Source: Flavobacterium marginilacus
Lineage (GTDB): Bacteria; Bacteroidota; Bacteroidia; Flavobacteriales; Flavobacteriaceae
Assembly: GCF_026870155.1 (NCBI RefSeq)
Contig: NZ_CP113975.1
Span: forward strand, 4,464,001 to 4,528,000
Reading direction: 5' to 3'
Length of the DNA stretch: 64,000 nucleotides
Shown here: positions 52,275 to 61,519 of the stretch, piece after piece
Layout: every line of letters starts with the position of its first letter
Numbering within the stretch: position 1 is the stretch's first letter
The notes under the pieces: generated by a model
The model's database searches: none
What the model was told of the DNA's origin: nothing
The model's input: only the letters and a program-made list of their open reading frames with translations
Translations under genes and position numbers: made by a program

Positions 52275-53825
52275 ATGAACAGAAAACATTTTATTTTAGT
52301 ATCATTTTTACTGCTATTATTAACCAATTGTAAAAAAGCAGAAAGTACAGAAGAGATTGCTGTCGATGCAGTCGTTATGAGTGAAGCACCAGCCGAAGAA
52401 TTTTTAGAAACACCTGCTGCCGAAACGAACGATGAAAGCTATGCAGAAGTAGAAGAAAACCCTTTTGAATCTCCAAAAACAGCTCCTCTTTCCACTTTTT
52501 CGATAGACGTCGATAATGCCTCTTACACCAACATTCGAAGATTTATAAATAATGGGCAAAAAGTTCCAGCAGATGCGGTCCGCGTAGAAGAAATGGTGAA
52601 CTTTTTTAAATACAGCTATCCTCAGCCTAAAGACAGTAATCCTTTCTCCATCAATACGGAATACAGCACCTGTCCATGGAATGAAAATCATAAATTATTA
52701 AAAATAGGTTTACAAGGAAAAAATATCCCAATGACGAATTTACCAACATCTAATTTGGTATTTCTTATTGATGTTTCTGGATCAATGGATGAAGAAAATA
52801 AGCTGCCGCTGCTAAAAGAATCAATGCGGATTTTAGTCAAAGAATTAAGAGCCAAAGACAAGGTTTCTATTGTGGTTTATGCTGGTTCTGCCGGAGTTGT
52901 TTTGCCTCCAACATCGGGTGATGAAAAAAAAGTTATTATGGATGCATTTGACGAATTACATGCCGGCGGAAGCACTGCCGGCGGCGAAGGAATTGAATTA
53001 GCATATAAACTGGCAGAAGAAAACTTTATAAAAGAAGGAAATAATCGAGTGATAATTGCAACTGACGGGGATTTCAATGTTGGAAGTTCTACGGATAAAG
53101 ACATGGAAGATTTAATTGTAGAAAAACGAAAATCAGGAGTTTTCTTAACCGTTTTAGGATTTGGAATGGGCAATTATAAAGATAGTAAAATGGAAATTTT
53201 GGCGGATAAAGGAAATGGAAATTACGCCTATATTGATAACATGCAAGAAGCCAGCCGTTTTCTAGGCAAAGAATTCAAAGGTTCTATGTTTGCTATTGCA
53301 AAAGATGTAAAAATTCAAATAGAATTCAATCCAAAGCATGTGCAGGCGTATCGACTGATTGGTTATGAAAATCGAAAACTGAAAGCTGAAGATTTTAAAA
53401 ATGATGCAATTGATGCTGGTGAATTAGGGAGCGGGCATACGGTTACGGCCTTATACGAAATAATTCCAACAGGCGTTAAAAGTAATTTTATCCCTGATGA
53501 ATTAAAATATACGAAAAATAAAACGGCAGCAGTAAACTATGATGATGAACTGGCAACCGTAAAATTTAGATATAAAAAACCCGATGGAGAAAAAAGCATA
53601 GAAATGATTCAAACCATTACTAATTCATCAATTGGATTAAGAAATGCCTCTTCGGATTTTAAATTCAGCACTGCTGTAGCTTGGTTTGGTCTAAAGTTAA
53701 AAGAATCAAAGCTAATTACAAACACCTCTATTGAAGAAATAAAAAACCTAGCTAAATCAGGCTTATCTAATGATGAAGACGGATATAAAGCCGAATTCAT
53801 AAGACTTGCTGATAGTGCTAAATAA
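52275..53825 (+). CDS. von Willebrand factor A domain lipoprotein (YfbK-like)
   Basis: A 516-residue lipoprotein with lipobox LLTNC (Cys about residue 20). After an acidic linker (residues ~25-70), an N-terminal vWF-N domain (TFSIDVDNASYTNIRRFIN) precedes the VWA domain with MIDAS motif FLIDVSGSMDEENK (DxSxS) and Thr/Asp ligands in STAGGEGIELAY and IIATDGDFN. A C-terminal DUF3520-type region (residues ~440-516, ending EFIRLADSAK) completes the family layout. Role unknown; adhesion or assembly of envelope proteins is likely. I start at ATG 52275 for the lipobox; a longer in-frame reading adds 18 residues. Confidence 0.87.
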   Translation: MNRKHFILVSFLLLLLTNCKKAESTEEIAVDAVVMSEAPAEEFLETPAAETNDESYAEVEENPFESPKTAPLSTFSIDVDNASYTNIRRFINNGQKVPADAVRVEEMVNFFKYSYPQPKDSNPFSINTEYSTCPWNENHKLLKIGLQGKNIPMTNLPTSNLVFLIDVSGSMDEENKLPLLKESMRILVKELRAKDKVSIVVYAGSAGVVLPPTSGDEKKVIMDAFDELHAGGSTAGGEGIELAYKLAEENFIKEGNNRVIIATDGDFNVGSSTDKDMEDLIVEKRKSGVFLTVLGFGMGNYKDSKMEILADKGNGNYAYIDNMQEASRFLGKEFKGSMFAIAKDVKIQIEFNPKHVQAYRLIGYENRKLKAEDFKNDAIDAGELGSGHTVTALYEIIPTGVKSNFIPDELKYTKNKTAAVNYDDELATVKFRYKKPDGEKSIEMIQTITNSSIGLRNASSDFKFSTAVAWFGLKLKESKLITNTSIEEIKNLAKSGLSNDEDGYKAEFIRLADSAK

Positions 53826-53880
53826 TACCATTGGCATAACTTCTTAATCTACATTAAGTGCTTTTTGCTTACATCTGACG

Positions 53881-53888
53881 TAAATTTG
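53881..53888 (+). promoter_or_regulatory. -7 box TAAATTTG for the first pirin gene
   Basis: Full consensus match 29 bp before the ATG; a TTTG at 53864-53867 is closer than the usual -33 spacing. Confidence 0.5.
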
Positions 53889-53917
53889 TATAACAAAAAT
53901 CACTAAACATTTATATC

Positions 53918-54634
53918 ATGGCAACTACAGTTTTACACAAAGCAGATACAAGAGGACACGCAGATCACGGATGGTTAAACGCTTACCACAGCTTTAGTTT
54001 TGCAAGCTGGTACAATCCAGATAGAGTACAATTTGGAGCGTTACGCGTTTTAAACGATGACACTATCGATGGCGGAATGGGTTTTGGAACACATCCTCAC
54101 GACAATATGGAAATTATTACTATACCGCTTGAAGGAGATTTAGCTCACAAAGACAGTATGGGAAATGCTGAAACTATCAAAACCGGCGATGTACAGGTAA
54201 TGAGTGCAGGAACTGGAATTCAGCACAGTGAATTCAATCCAAATGCTGACCAAAGAACAAAACTTTTCCAAATCTGGTTATTCCCAAAAATAAGAAATGT
54301 GGAACCTCGTTACCAGCAGATCACTTTGGACACTGCTGAGCAAAAAAACAATTTTGCCCAAATATTATCTCCAAATCCTGATGATGCAGGAGTCTGGATT
54401 TATCAGGATGCCTGGTTTCATTTGGCTGATTTTGAAGCTGGATTTGAAAAACAATATGAATTAAAAAAAGAAGGAAACGGTCTTTATGCTTTTGTAATCT
54501 CCGGAAACATAACTATTGACGGTCAGGAATTGGAAACCCGTGATGGTTTAGGTATAACCGATTTCAAAACATTGAACATCAAAGCCAGCACTGACGCAAA
54601 ATTTTTATTAATGGAAATTCCAATGAGATATTAA
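53918..54634 (+). CDS. Pirin-family bicupin (YhhW-like)
   Basis: A 238-residue cytosolic bicupin. The metal site in the first cupin is complete: GFGTHPHDNMEIITIPLEG supplies two His, and GIQHSEFNPN supplies His and Glu. The second cupin (residues ~140-238) lacks metal ligands, as usual. E. coli YhhW has quercetin-dioxygenase activity in vitro; the native role is unclear. A second pirin (56817-57698, minus strand) lies 2.2 kb away and is of a different subfamily. Confidence 0.9.
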   Translation: MATTVLHKADTRGHADHGWLNAYHSFSFASWYNPDRVQFGALRVLNDDTIDGGMGFGTHPHDNMEIITIPLEGDLAHKDSMGNAETIKTGDVQVMSAGTGIQHSEFNPNADQRTKLFQIWLFPKIRNVEPRYQQITLDTAEQKNNFAQILSPNPDDAGVWIYQDAWFHLADFEAGFEKQYELKKEGNGLYAFVISGNITIDGQELETRDGLGITDFKTLNIKASTDAKFLLMEIPMRY

Positions 54635-54636
54635 TT

Positions 54637-54712
54637 AAGTTGCTAAGTCTCTAAGGTTCTAAGTCACTAAGAAAAGACTTAGAAACTCAGCAACTTTGTA
54701 ACTTAGAAACTT
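54637..54712. repeat. Palindromic repeat of CTAAG words, second copy
   Basis: The left arm AAGTTGCTAAGTCTCTAAGG and on (54637 onward) has CTAAG every 8 bp. The right arm, ending at 54712, carries the complement CTTAG words with mismatches. Same family as 17521-17700. Confidence 0.65.
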
Positions 54713-54720
54713 AAAGAAAA

Positions 54721-55005
54721 ATGAACGAAGAAGTACAATTAGAGATAAACGACAAAAACGGTTTTTTCCACATCGATATTAATGGCAAAGCCGAAGCCAA
54801 AATGACTTTTGTTTTTGCAGGTCCAGATAAAATCATTATTGACCATACCGAAGTAAACGAAGGCAATAACGGAAAAGGCTATGGCAAAAAAATGGTAGCC
54901 AAAGCAGTTGAATTTGCAAGAGAAAAAAACATCAAAATTATTCCGCTTTGTCCTTTTGCAAAAAAAGTATTTGATAAAACTCCCGAATTTAGAGACGTTT
55001 TATAA
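54721..55005 (+). CDS. Small GNAT-family N-acetyltransferase (YjdJ-like)
   Basis: A 94-residue minimal acetyltransferase. The acetyl-CoA pyrophosphate loop is visible in NNGKGYGKKMVAKAVEFARE, followed by the C-terminal strand IIPLCPFAKKVFDKTPEF, which is typical of the short YjdJ group. Substrate unknown. It is the first of three small genes (GNAT, OsmC, divergent ferredoxin) in tight order; in related genomes the GNAT and Fer4_19 domains are often neighbours or fused (from recall). Confidence 0.82.
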   Translation: MNEEVQLEINDKNGFFHIDINGKAEAKMTFVFAGPDKIIIDHTEVNEGNNGKGYGKKMVAKAVEFAREKNIKIIPLCPFAKKVFDKTPEFRDVL

Positions 55006-55027
55006 CCCTCATCAAAAAACATATTTT

Positions 55028-55435
55028 ATGGAAAATCTATTAGAAAATAATATCACAGGAAATATTGGTACTCAAAAATATTTGTGCACTATTGCTTGGC
55101 GCAATGGCAAATTACTAATGGACGAACCTAAAAATGTTGGTGGAAATGATTTAGGACCAGATCCATTTTCGACATTATTAGCTTCCTTGGCAGGCTGTAC
55201 ACTTTCAACTTTGAGAATGTATATTGATAGAAAGGGCTGGGATATTCCAGAGATAAATATTTCCCTAAATATCTCTCAGGAAAATGATTCGGAATTAACA
55301 ACAGCCATTAGTCGTTCAATCAGTTTTCCAAGTACTGTTGACGAAGATACCAAAAACAGATTGTTAATTATTGCCGAAAAATGTCCAATTTCTAAAATCT
55401 TAAAAAATAAGATACTAATCAACACATCTATTTAG
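55028..55435 (+). CDS. OsmC/Ohr-family protein
   Basis: A 135-residue peroxidase-type protein. The first conserved Cys lies in PFSTLLASLAGCTLSTLRMY and the second in IIAEKCPISKIL, the pair used by OsmC/Ohr enzymes to reduce organic hydroperoxides. The start ATG 55028 is 22 bp after the GNAT stop; a longer reading would overlap GNAT out of frame. It is followed 2 bp later by the ferredoxin-like gene, so the two are co-translated or nearly so. Confidence 0.85.
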   Translation: MENLLENNITGNIGTQKYLCTIAWRNGKLLMDEPKNVGGNDLGPDPFSTLLASLAGCTLSTLRMYIDRKGWDIPEINISLNISQENDSELTTAISRSISFPSTVDEDTKNRLLIIAEKCPISKILKNKILINTSI

Positions 55436-55437
55436 TC

Positions 55438-55665
55438 ATGGATCCAAAAGACATCAAAAAAGAATACAGCAATGGAGAAGTAACCATTGTTTGGCAATCC
55501 GGAAAATGCATACATTCTGCGATGTGTGTTAAGAACAATCCCGATGTTTTTCATCCAAAAGAGAAACCGTGGATTTTGCCAGAAAACTCAACTACTGAAA
55601 AAATTATCGAAACTATCAATAAATGTCCATCGGGAGCGTTGAGTTTTTATATGAATAAGAAGTAA
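55438..55665 (+). CDS. Divergent 4Fe-4S mono-cluster protein (Fer4_19)
   Basis: A 75-residue protein with three Cys in positions typical of Fer4_19: GKCIHSAMCVKNN and NKCPSGALSF. It has too few Cys for a bacterial 2[4Fe-4S] ferredoxin; a single cluster with a non-Cys ligand or a 3Fe-4S form is possible. Its neighbours (OsmC, GNAT) suggest a redox or stress role. Electron partners are not visible. Confidence 0.82.
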   Translation: MDPKDIKKEYSNGEVTIVWQSGKCIHSAMCVKNNPDVFHPKEKPWILPENSTTEKIIETINKCPSGALSFYMNKK

Positions 55666-55738
55666 TTAGTCCTTAGTAATTAGTCCTTAGCGCAGAAGAA
55701 CTTAAACAATCCAAACGATTAAACAATTTTAAACTCCC

Positions 55739-56296
55739 TTATTCCTCATTTAATTTCCGAATCACTTTGGCGGGATTCCCAACTGCCAAAGAATTTTCGG
55801 GAATATCCTTTGTTACCACAGATCCCGCACCGATTACACAGCCGTTACCAATTGTAACTCCCGGACAAATCACCGAATTCCCTCCTATCCAGCAGTCATC
55901 GCCAATAGAAACAGGTTTTGAACTTTCGACAGTTCTTCTTTCAATGGCATTGAGCGGATGTGTTGCTGTGTAAACATGCACGCCTGGCGCAAAGAAAACA
56001 TTGTTGCCAATAGTCACTTTCATAGTGTCCAAAACCACGCAGTTGACATTAAAATAGACATTCTCCCCCGAATGAATATTATACCCATAATCACAATGAA
56101 ACGGCGGTTCTATATACAATCGTTTATGAGAATTTGGCATCAGTTCCCGAAGAATTGCCCGTGATTTTCCATTCATCAAATATTCGGTAACGTTCAATTT
56201 GTGCAATAGTCTTTTGGCTCTTGCACGTTCTTCGGTAAGTTGTTTATCATTGGCAAAATAGATTTCGCCCAAAAGCATTTTTTCCTTTTCAGTCAT
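55739..56296 (-). CDS. Maltose/galactoside-type sugar O-acetyltransferase
   Basis: A 185-residue hexapeptide-repeat acetyltransferase. The N-terminal helical Mac domain (MTEKEKMLLGEIYFANDK) is followed by a left-handed beta-helix with repeats such as VNCVVLDTMKVTIGNNVFFA, the catalytic His in HVYTATHPLNA, and VICPGVTIGNGCVIGAGSVV. It transfers acetyl from acetyl-CoA to sugars. The gene lies 10 bp from a GH130 remnant on the same strand, so a sugar-use cluster may once have been here. Confidence 0.9.
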   Translation of the reverse strand: MTEKEKMLLGEIYFANDKQLTEERARAKRLLHKLNVTEYLMNGKSRAILRELMPNSHKRLYIEPPFHCDYGYNIHSGENVYFNVNCVVLDTMKVTIGNNVFFAPGVHVYTATHPLNAIERRTVESSKPVSIGDDCWIGGNSVICPGVTIGNGCVIGAGSVVTKDIPENSLAVGNPAKVIRKLNEE

Positions 56297-56306
56297 TTTA
56301 AAATTT

Positions 56307-56621
56307 TTAAGAAACCATAAAAATAGTATATAAACTAAGTCTTAGGTAACTCCATATAGAGTTATTTTTACTATTCAGTAATGCTTCGAGCAGTTCGGTC
56401 ATATCAACTACAGCATAAGTAGACGAATAATCGGACACGGCATAAGGCAGTATAAGACTGTTATTGTGAATTATGGAACCACAGGAATATACCACATTTG
56501 GCACATAGCCTTCCCTCTTTTCTTCTAAAGGAGCTAATAAAGGTTCTGCGAGTCTTCCTATTTCTCTGGACGGGTCATCCAGATCAATAGTGCAGTTCCA
56601 ATACAATAGCGCCGCATTGCT
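56307..56621 (-). pseudogene. C-terminal remnant of a GH130-type glycoside phosphorylase
   Basis: In the minus frame, NAALLYWNCTIDLDDPSREI then GRLAEPLLAPLEEKREGYVP and NVVYSCGSI follow the conserved C-terminal end of GH130 beta-mannoside phosphorylases (xxALLDLxxPxKVIxRxxxPIL and GYVPNVVFSCG). A stop codon lies immediately upstream (56622-56624), and the N-terminal two thirds, including the catalytic Asp, are gone. The tail after ~80 residues is also altered. This is a broken gene, not a short real one. Confidence 0.7.
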
Positions 56622-56695
56622 CTAGAAAAATTTTTAAAATAATTATACCAAATATTCTTCTGTTATTCGGAAAAGTTATTATGAAAGTAGGATTT

Positions 56696-56784
56696 GCATG
56701 AGGGATTGAAACGGCATCCTTTTCTTTTCCTTCTTTAGGAAAAGAAAAGATACAGTGGAAAGCCCGACCCTTGCGGTCATGCCC
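56696..56784. repeat. Conserved-block intergenic repeat, copy 2
   Basis: Blocks GCATGAGGGATTG (56696-56708), GGAAAGCCCGACCC (56757-56770) and GGTCATGCCC (56775-56784) enclose a perfect 11-bp hairpin, TTTTCTTTTCC at 56720-56730 with GGAAAAGAAAA at 56738-56748. Outer blocks match the copy at 37358-37468; the hairpin sequence does not. Confidence 0.7.
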
Positions 56785-56816
56785 TAATTTTTAATAGTCC
56801 GTAAATAAAAAACAAA

Positions 56817-57698
56817 CTATCTCACTCTGGGCTGCGGCAGGGGAACAAACTCTGTTTCATTGGGAACTTTTGGGAACTTTTGATCGATCCAGTCCTGCTT
56901 TGCTTTTTCAATTACGGCTTTATCAGAATGAACAAAATTCCAATAGATGAAATGTTCTTCGGGAAATGGTTCTCCTCCAAAAATATAAACGGTACTGTTC
57001 TCACTCATTTCGAACTGGCAGAGACTGCTTTCCTTTGCAACCAAAATTTGTTTTGAACCATAGTTATTTCCCTCATTTATAATTTCGCCTTCCAGAATAT
57101 ACAAAGCGCTTTCTCCAAAAAGATCTTTTCCTGTATTCAGAGTAGCTTTGGATGTACTTTTAATTTCGATCAGATACAGCGGACTGTAAACTGGGACAGG
57201 TGATTTTTTTCCAAAAGCTTCTCCGGCAATCAGTTTTATTGTAACATTATCCTGCTGCCATTCAGGAATATCTTTGGCTTCTACATGTACAAATGAGGGT
57301 TCGATGTTTTCTTTTTCCTTTGGCAGTGCAACCCAAATCTGCAGTCCATGAAGACTTTTATCGGTAGTTCTCAAATATTCGGGTGTACGTTCCGAATGCA
57401 CTACTCCTTTTCCCGCTGTCATCCAATTGACAGCGCCCGGAGTAATTTCCATTTCAGTTCCCACGCTGTCCCTATGCAGTATGGCTCCTTCGAACAAATA
57501 AGTAAGAGTCGAAAGTCCGATATGCGGATGCGGAGGAACATCTAAATTTTGATAATCTTTAAGTAGTGCCGGTCCCATGTGATCCAAAAACACAAAAGGT
57601 CCCACTGCCCTTTTTTCACGAAAAGGCAGCAGTCTGCCTACAAGAAAGTTCCCAATATCGGCCGAGCGTTCTTCTATAATTAATCCAATGTTTGACAT
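56817..57698 (-). CDS. Pirin-family protein
   Basis: A 293-residue bicupin of the classic pirin type. The metal site has His in PPHPHIGLSTLTYL and HSERTPEY. The Pirin_C domain (residues ~170-280) includes SALYILEGEI and FGGEPFPEEHFIYWNFV. It may act as a redox-responsive protein; the target is unknown. This is the second pirin near this locus. A minus-strand TACTTTTG match lies 217 bp upstream, too far to claim; the 327-bp gap to 58026 shows nothing else. Confidence 0.88.
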   Translation of the reverse strand: MSNIGLIIEERSADIGNFLVGRLLPFREKRAVGPFVFLDHMGPALLKDYQNLDVPPHPHIGLSTLTYLFEGAILHRDSVGTEMEITPGAVNWMTAGKGVVHSERTPEYLRTTDKSLHGLQIWVALPKEKENIEPSFVHVEAKDIPEWQQDNVTIKLIAGEAFGKKSPVPVYSPLYLIEIKSTSKATLNTGKDLFGESALYILEGEIINEGNNYGSKQILVAKESSLCQFEMSENSTVYIFGGEPFPEEHFIYWNFVHSDKAVIEKAKQDWIDQKFPKVPNETEFVPLPQPRVR

Positions 57699-58025
57699 AT
57701 TTATCTATTTTTTTGAATTTCTGATATTAATAATGCTCGTCAGTCTGCTTATTAATTTGTAATAATTATTGAAATACTAAGTTACAAAGCCAAAATGAAA
57801 TAAAGCGGTGTAAACTATAAATATACATTGCCGTAACATTTTATACTTTTTGGAGCCGTTTTTCAATCATAAACATTAACACATTATCAATAAAAAGATT
57901 TAAAATTACTTATTCAAAAGTATTTAAGCATATTTTTAATAAATTATTATCATTAAAATTCGTTAAACAGTGTTTTTTTTTCAATATTTGTATAAACGGA
58001 ATTATGTCATAAAAAAAACTTTCTT

Positions 58026-61000
58026 ATGTCCATAAAAATAGCCATTTCCCACAAAACAATATATAAATTTGACCGAAGCGTTAAATTATTCCCACATGTT
58101 TTCAGACTTCGTCCTGCAGTACATTCAAGAACTGCAATAGAAGGATATACGTTTAAAATCAGTCCAGAGAATCATTTCATTAATTGGCAGCAGGATCCTT
58201 TTGGAAACTATCAGGCCAGAATTGTTTTTCCCGATAAAATCAAAGAATTAAAAGTCGAGGTCGAAGTAATTGCAAAACTTCAAGTCATTAACCCTTTTGA
58301 TTACTTTATAGAAGAATATGCTCAGAAGTTTCCATTTAAATACGACACTCTTCTCGAACAGGAATTGATCCCTTACTTAAAACTAAGTGAAGAAAGTCCG
58401 ATATTCTTAAAATTCATTGAAGGCATAAAAGTAAATGATTCTTTAGAAATAAATGATTTTTTAGTTTACCTCAACCAAGTGGTTTATAAAACACTGACAT
58501 ACAATCTGAGGATGGAAGCTGGCGTACAGACACCTGAGCAAACATTAAGATTGAAAAGCGGTTCCTGCAGAGATTTTGCCTGGCTGTTAATTCATATTCT
58601 GAGACACTTTGGTTTAGCTGCACGTTTTGTTTCCGGTTACATTGTACAGTTAGCACCAGACATAAAATCTCTTGACGGCCCTTCCGGACCCGAAAATGAT
58701 TTTACTGATTTACATGCTTGGGCAGAAGTATATCTGCCGGGTGCAGGCTGGATTGGACTTGATCCTACTTCCGGTCTTTTTGCAGGTGAAGGACATATTC
58801 CGTTGTGCTGTACTCCTCATTATTTAAGCGCGGCGCCTGTAACTGGTGCTACCGAAAAATGTGACGTAAGTTTTGATTTTGAAAACAAAGTAACGCGAAT
58901 TCATGAAGATCCACGGGTAACCAAACCGTATTCTGACAGACAATGGGAAGAAATCATGACGGTAGGACATGCAGTCGAAAAAGACTTGATTGAAGGTGAT
59001 GTCCGCCTGACAATGGGCGGTGAACCAACCTTTATTTCTATTGACGATTTTGAGGGAGCCGAATGGAACACAGCCGCAGACGGCCCGCTGAAACGAAAAC
59101 TGGCTTACGATTTAGCACTACGATTAAAACAGCGGTTTGCTTTCGGAGGCTTGCTGCATTTTGGACAGGGAAAATGGTATCCCGGAGAATTGTTTCCCCG
59201 CTGGCAATATGGATTATTCTGGAGAAAAGACGGATTTCCTCTGTGGAAAAACGATGCTTTGGTAGCTAAAGAAGGTGAAACTCAATTTACTTTTCACGAT
59301 GCTGAGAAATTTGCTGTCGAATTGACCAAATTTTTAGGAATTGATACTATAAATATATTACCCGCCTATGAAGACCCAATCTACTGGGCTCTTGAAGAAG
59401 GTAAGCTTCCAGTGAATTTAGATCCATTGAAAGTAAATCTAAAGGATTCTATTGAACGTCATAATCTTGCCAAAGTTTTAGAAAAAGGTTTAAACAATCC
59501 GTCAGGTTTTGTTTTGCCAATACGGAAAAATTATACTCAGGACAATTGGGAAAGCTGTGCTTGGGAATTCAGGAGAGGAAATTGTTTTTTGATTCCCGGA
59601 AATTCTCCCATCGGTTTGCGGTTACCTTTAGATTCACTTCCAAAAACTTCCAAAAATAAGAGAGAAACGGTTGTTGACAGAAGTTTATTTGAAGATTTAC
59701 CCGCTCTAGGAGACTATTCTGAAAAAGTAAAAAAACGCTACGGAACGATTTCAAAAATTTTTGAAGCAGTCAAAAAAGTGTCAGCCAAAAAAGAGACTAA
59801 AAAAGAAGAAGATCCTACAATATTTGAAGTGGACACTTTCATTACAGCAATGTGCGTTGAAGAACGCGATGGGATGCTGTACATTTTTCTGCCGCCAACT
59901 GATTATTTAGAAGACTATATCGACTTAATAACTTCAATCGAAAATACTGCCGAAAAATTACAGATGCCTGTACGAATCGAAGGTTATCAGCCAAAAACGG
60001 ATTACAGAGTGGAGAAAATGATGGTTACTCCAGACCCCGGCGTAATAGAAGTAAATGTACATCCGGCCAAATCCTGGCAGGAAATTGTAGATAATACAAC
60101 GGCATTATATGAAGAAGCCTTTCTGTCCCGTTTAGGCACAGATAAATTCATGGTTGATGGCCGTCATACTGGAACCGGAGGAGGAAATCACGTAACCTTA
60201 GGAGCCGAAAGACCTGAAGACAGCCCTTTGCTGCGAAGACCTGATTTACTGCAGAGTTTAATTACCTACTGGCAGCATCATCCTGTTTTGAGCTACCTTT
60301 TTGCCGGGCCATTCATAGGACCAACAAGTCAGGCACCGCGTATTGACGAAGGCCGTGATGAGCGTCTTTATGAAATGGAAATTGCATTTGAACAAATACC
60401 AAAAGACAGAGAAGTTCCTTTCTGGATGGTGGACAGGATTTTTAGAAACCTGCTGACTGATATCACTGGAAATACACACCGTACGGAATTCTGCATCGAT
60501 AAATTATATTCTCCCGATTCGTCAACAGGGCGTTTGGGAATATTAGAATTAAGGGCTTTTGATATGCCTCCGCACAAGCACATGAATTTGGTTCAGAATT
60601 TATTAGTCCGTGCCTTGGTTGCCAAATTCTGGAAAAACCCATATGAGAAAAAATTAATTCGTTGGGGAACGGAACTGCACGACAAGTTTTTGTTACCGCA
60701 TTTCGCCTATCTGGATATGATTGATGTAGTAAACGATTTAAAAGACGCGGGATATAATTTTGATATTTCATGGTTTGATCCTTTCTTCGAATTTAGATAT
60801 CCGCATCACGGTACTGTGACAATTGACAATGTCCAATTGGAAATTAGATTAGGAATAGAGCCTTGGCACGTACTTGGCGAAGAACTGTCCAGCACCGGAA
60901 CCGCCCGATTTGTCGATTCCTCGCTGGAGCGTCTACAGGTAAAAGTTTCCGGAATTGTTCCCGACCGTCATATTTTATTATGCAAAGGATGCCGAATCCC

Positions 61001-61442
61001 ATTAAGAAGCACCGGAACCAAAGGTGAATATGTTGCAGGAATCCGTTATAAATCATGGAATCCGCCATCGGCACTGCATCCTAATATCGGAATTGATGTA
61101 CCGCTTGTTTTTGACTTAGCCGATACTTGGAACAATAAAATAATTGGCGGCTGTACCTATTTTGTAACGCATCCCGGCGGAAGAAGTTTTGAGAGTTTCC
61201 CTATCAATAGTTTTGAAGCTGAATCAAGAAAAATAAGCCGTTTTTGGGATTTTGGACATACACCTTCAACAGCACTTGAAGAAATCGAAAAAGAAAAAGA
61301 AATGATTTCAAACAGTACTTCGGCATCTCGTTTTTTAATAGAATCAAAATCTGATCTGCGGCTTGACACTCCTATAGAGCTTATTAATCCCGAATATCCT
61401 TACACTTTAGATTTAAGGCATTACTGGAAAGCAAAAGAATAA
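58026..61442 (+). CDS. Transglutaminase / DUF2126 fusion protein
   Basis: A 1138-residue cytosolic-looking protein. Residues ~1-280 form a bacterial transglutaminase-like N-terminal and core domain with catalytic Cys181 (SGSCRDFAW), His230 (DLHAWAEVY) and Asp246 (GLDPTSG). Residues ~315-1130 are DUF2126, with VRLTMGGEPTFISIDD, RHTGTGGGNHVTLGAERP and RLGILELRAFDMPPH; the GTGGGNH block recalls carboxylate-amine ligases of the glutamine-synthetase fold, a proposed but unproven relationship. Together with the ATP-grasp/alpha-E gene that follows, this is the set predicted to make or process an unknown peptide-like amide product. Function is unproven. Confidence 0.88.
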   Translation: MSIKIAISHKTIYKFDRSVKLFPHVFRLRPAVHSRTAIEGYTFKISPENHFINWQQDPFGNYQARIVFPDKIKELKVEVEVIAKLQVINPFDYFIEEYAQKFPFKYDTLLEQELIPYLKLSEESPIFLKFIEGIKVNDSLEINDFLVYLNQVVYKTLTYNLRMEAGVQTPEQTLRLKSGSCRDFAWLLIHILRHFGLAARFVSGYIVQLAPDIKSLDGPSGPENDFTDLHAWAEVYLPGAGWIGLDPTSGLFAGEGHIPLCCTPHYLSAAPVTGATEKCDVSFDFENKVTRIHEDPRVTKPYSDRQWEEIMTVGHAVEKDLIEGDVRLTMGGEPTFISIDDFEGAEWNTAADGPLKRKLAYDLALRLKQRFAFGGLLHFGQGKWYPGELFPRWQYGLFWRKDGFPLWKNDALVAKEGETQFTFHDAEKFAVELTKFLGIDTINILPAYEDPIYWALEEGKLPVNLDPLKVNLKDSIERHNLAKVLEKGLNNPSGFVLPIRKNYTQDNWESCAWEFRRGNCFLIPGNSPIGLRLPLDSLPKTSKNKRETVVDRSLFEDLPALGDYSEKVKKRYGTISKIFEAVKKVSAKKETKKEEDPTIFEVDTFITAMCVEERDGMLYIFLPPTDYLEDYIDLITSIENTAEKLQMPVRIEGYQPKTDYRVEKMMVTPDPGVIEVNVHPAKSWQEIVDNTTALYEEAFLSRLGTDKFMVDGRHTGTGGGNHVTLGAERPEDSPLLRRPDLLQSLITYWQHHPVLSYLFAGPFIGPTSQAPRIDEGRDERLYEMEIAFEQIPKDREVPFWMVDRIFRNLLTDITGNTHRTEFCIDKLYSPDSSTGRLGILELRAFDMPPHKHMNLVQNLLVRALVAKFWKNPYEKKLIRWGTELHDKFLLPHFAYLDMIDVVNDLKDAGYNFDISWFDPFFEFRYPHHGTVTIDNVQLEIRLGIEPWHVLGEELSSTGTARFVDSSLERLQVKVSGIVPDRHILLCKGCRIPLRSTGTKGEYVAGIRYKSWNPPSALHPNIGIDVPLVFDLADTWNNKIIGGCTYFVTHPGGRSFESFPINSFEAESRKISRFWDFGHTPSTALEEIEKEKEMISNSTSASRFLIESKSDLRLDTPIELINPEYPYTLDLRHYWKAKE

Positions 61443-61519
61443 GATAATTGCATTGCTGTTCACTTTAAAAGCTATTATTTTGCCAATTATAAAAATGTAA
61501 TCCATTGACTGACTAACAA

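Noticed and set aside
57915..57922. A minus-strand TACTTTTG box for the second pirin gene
   Set aside because: It is 217 bp from the start in AT-rich DNA where such matches are expected by chance.
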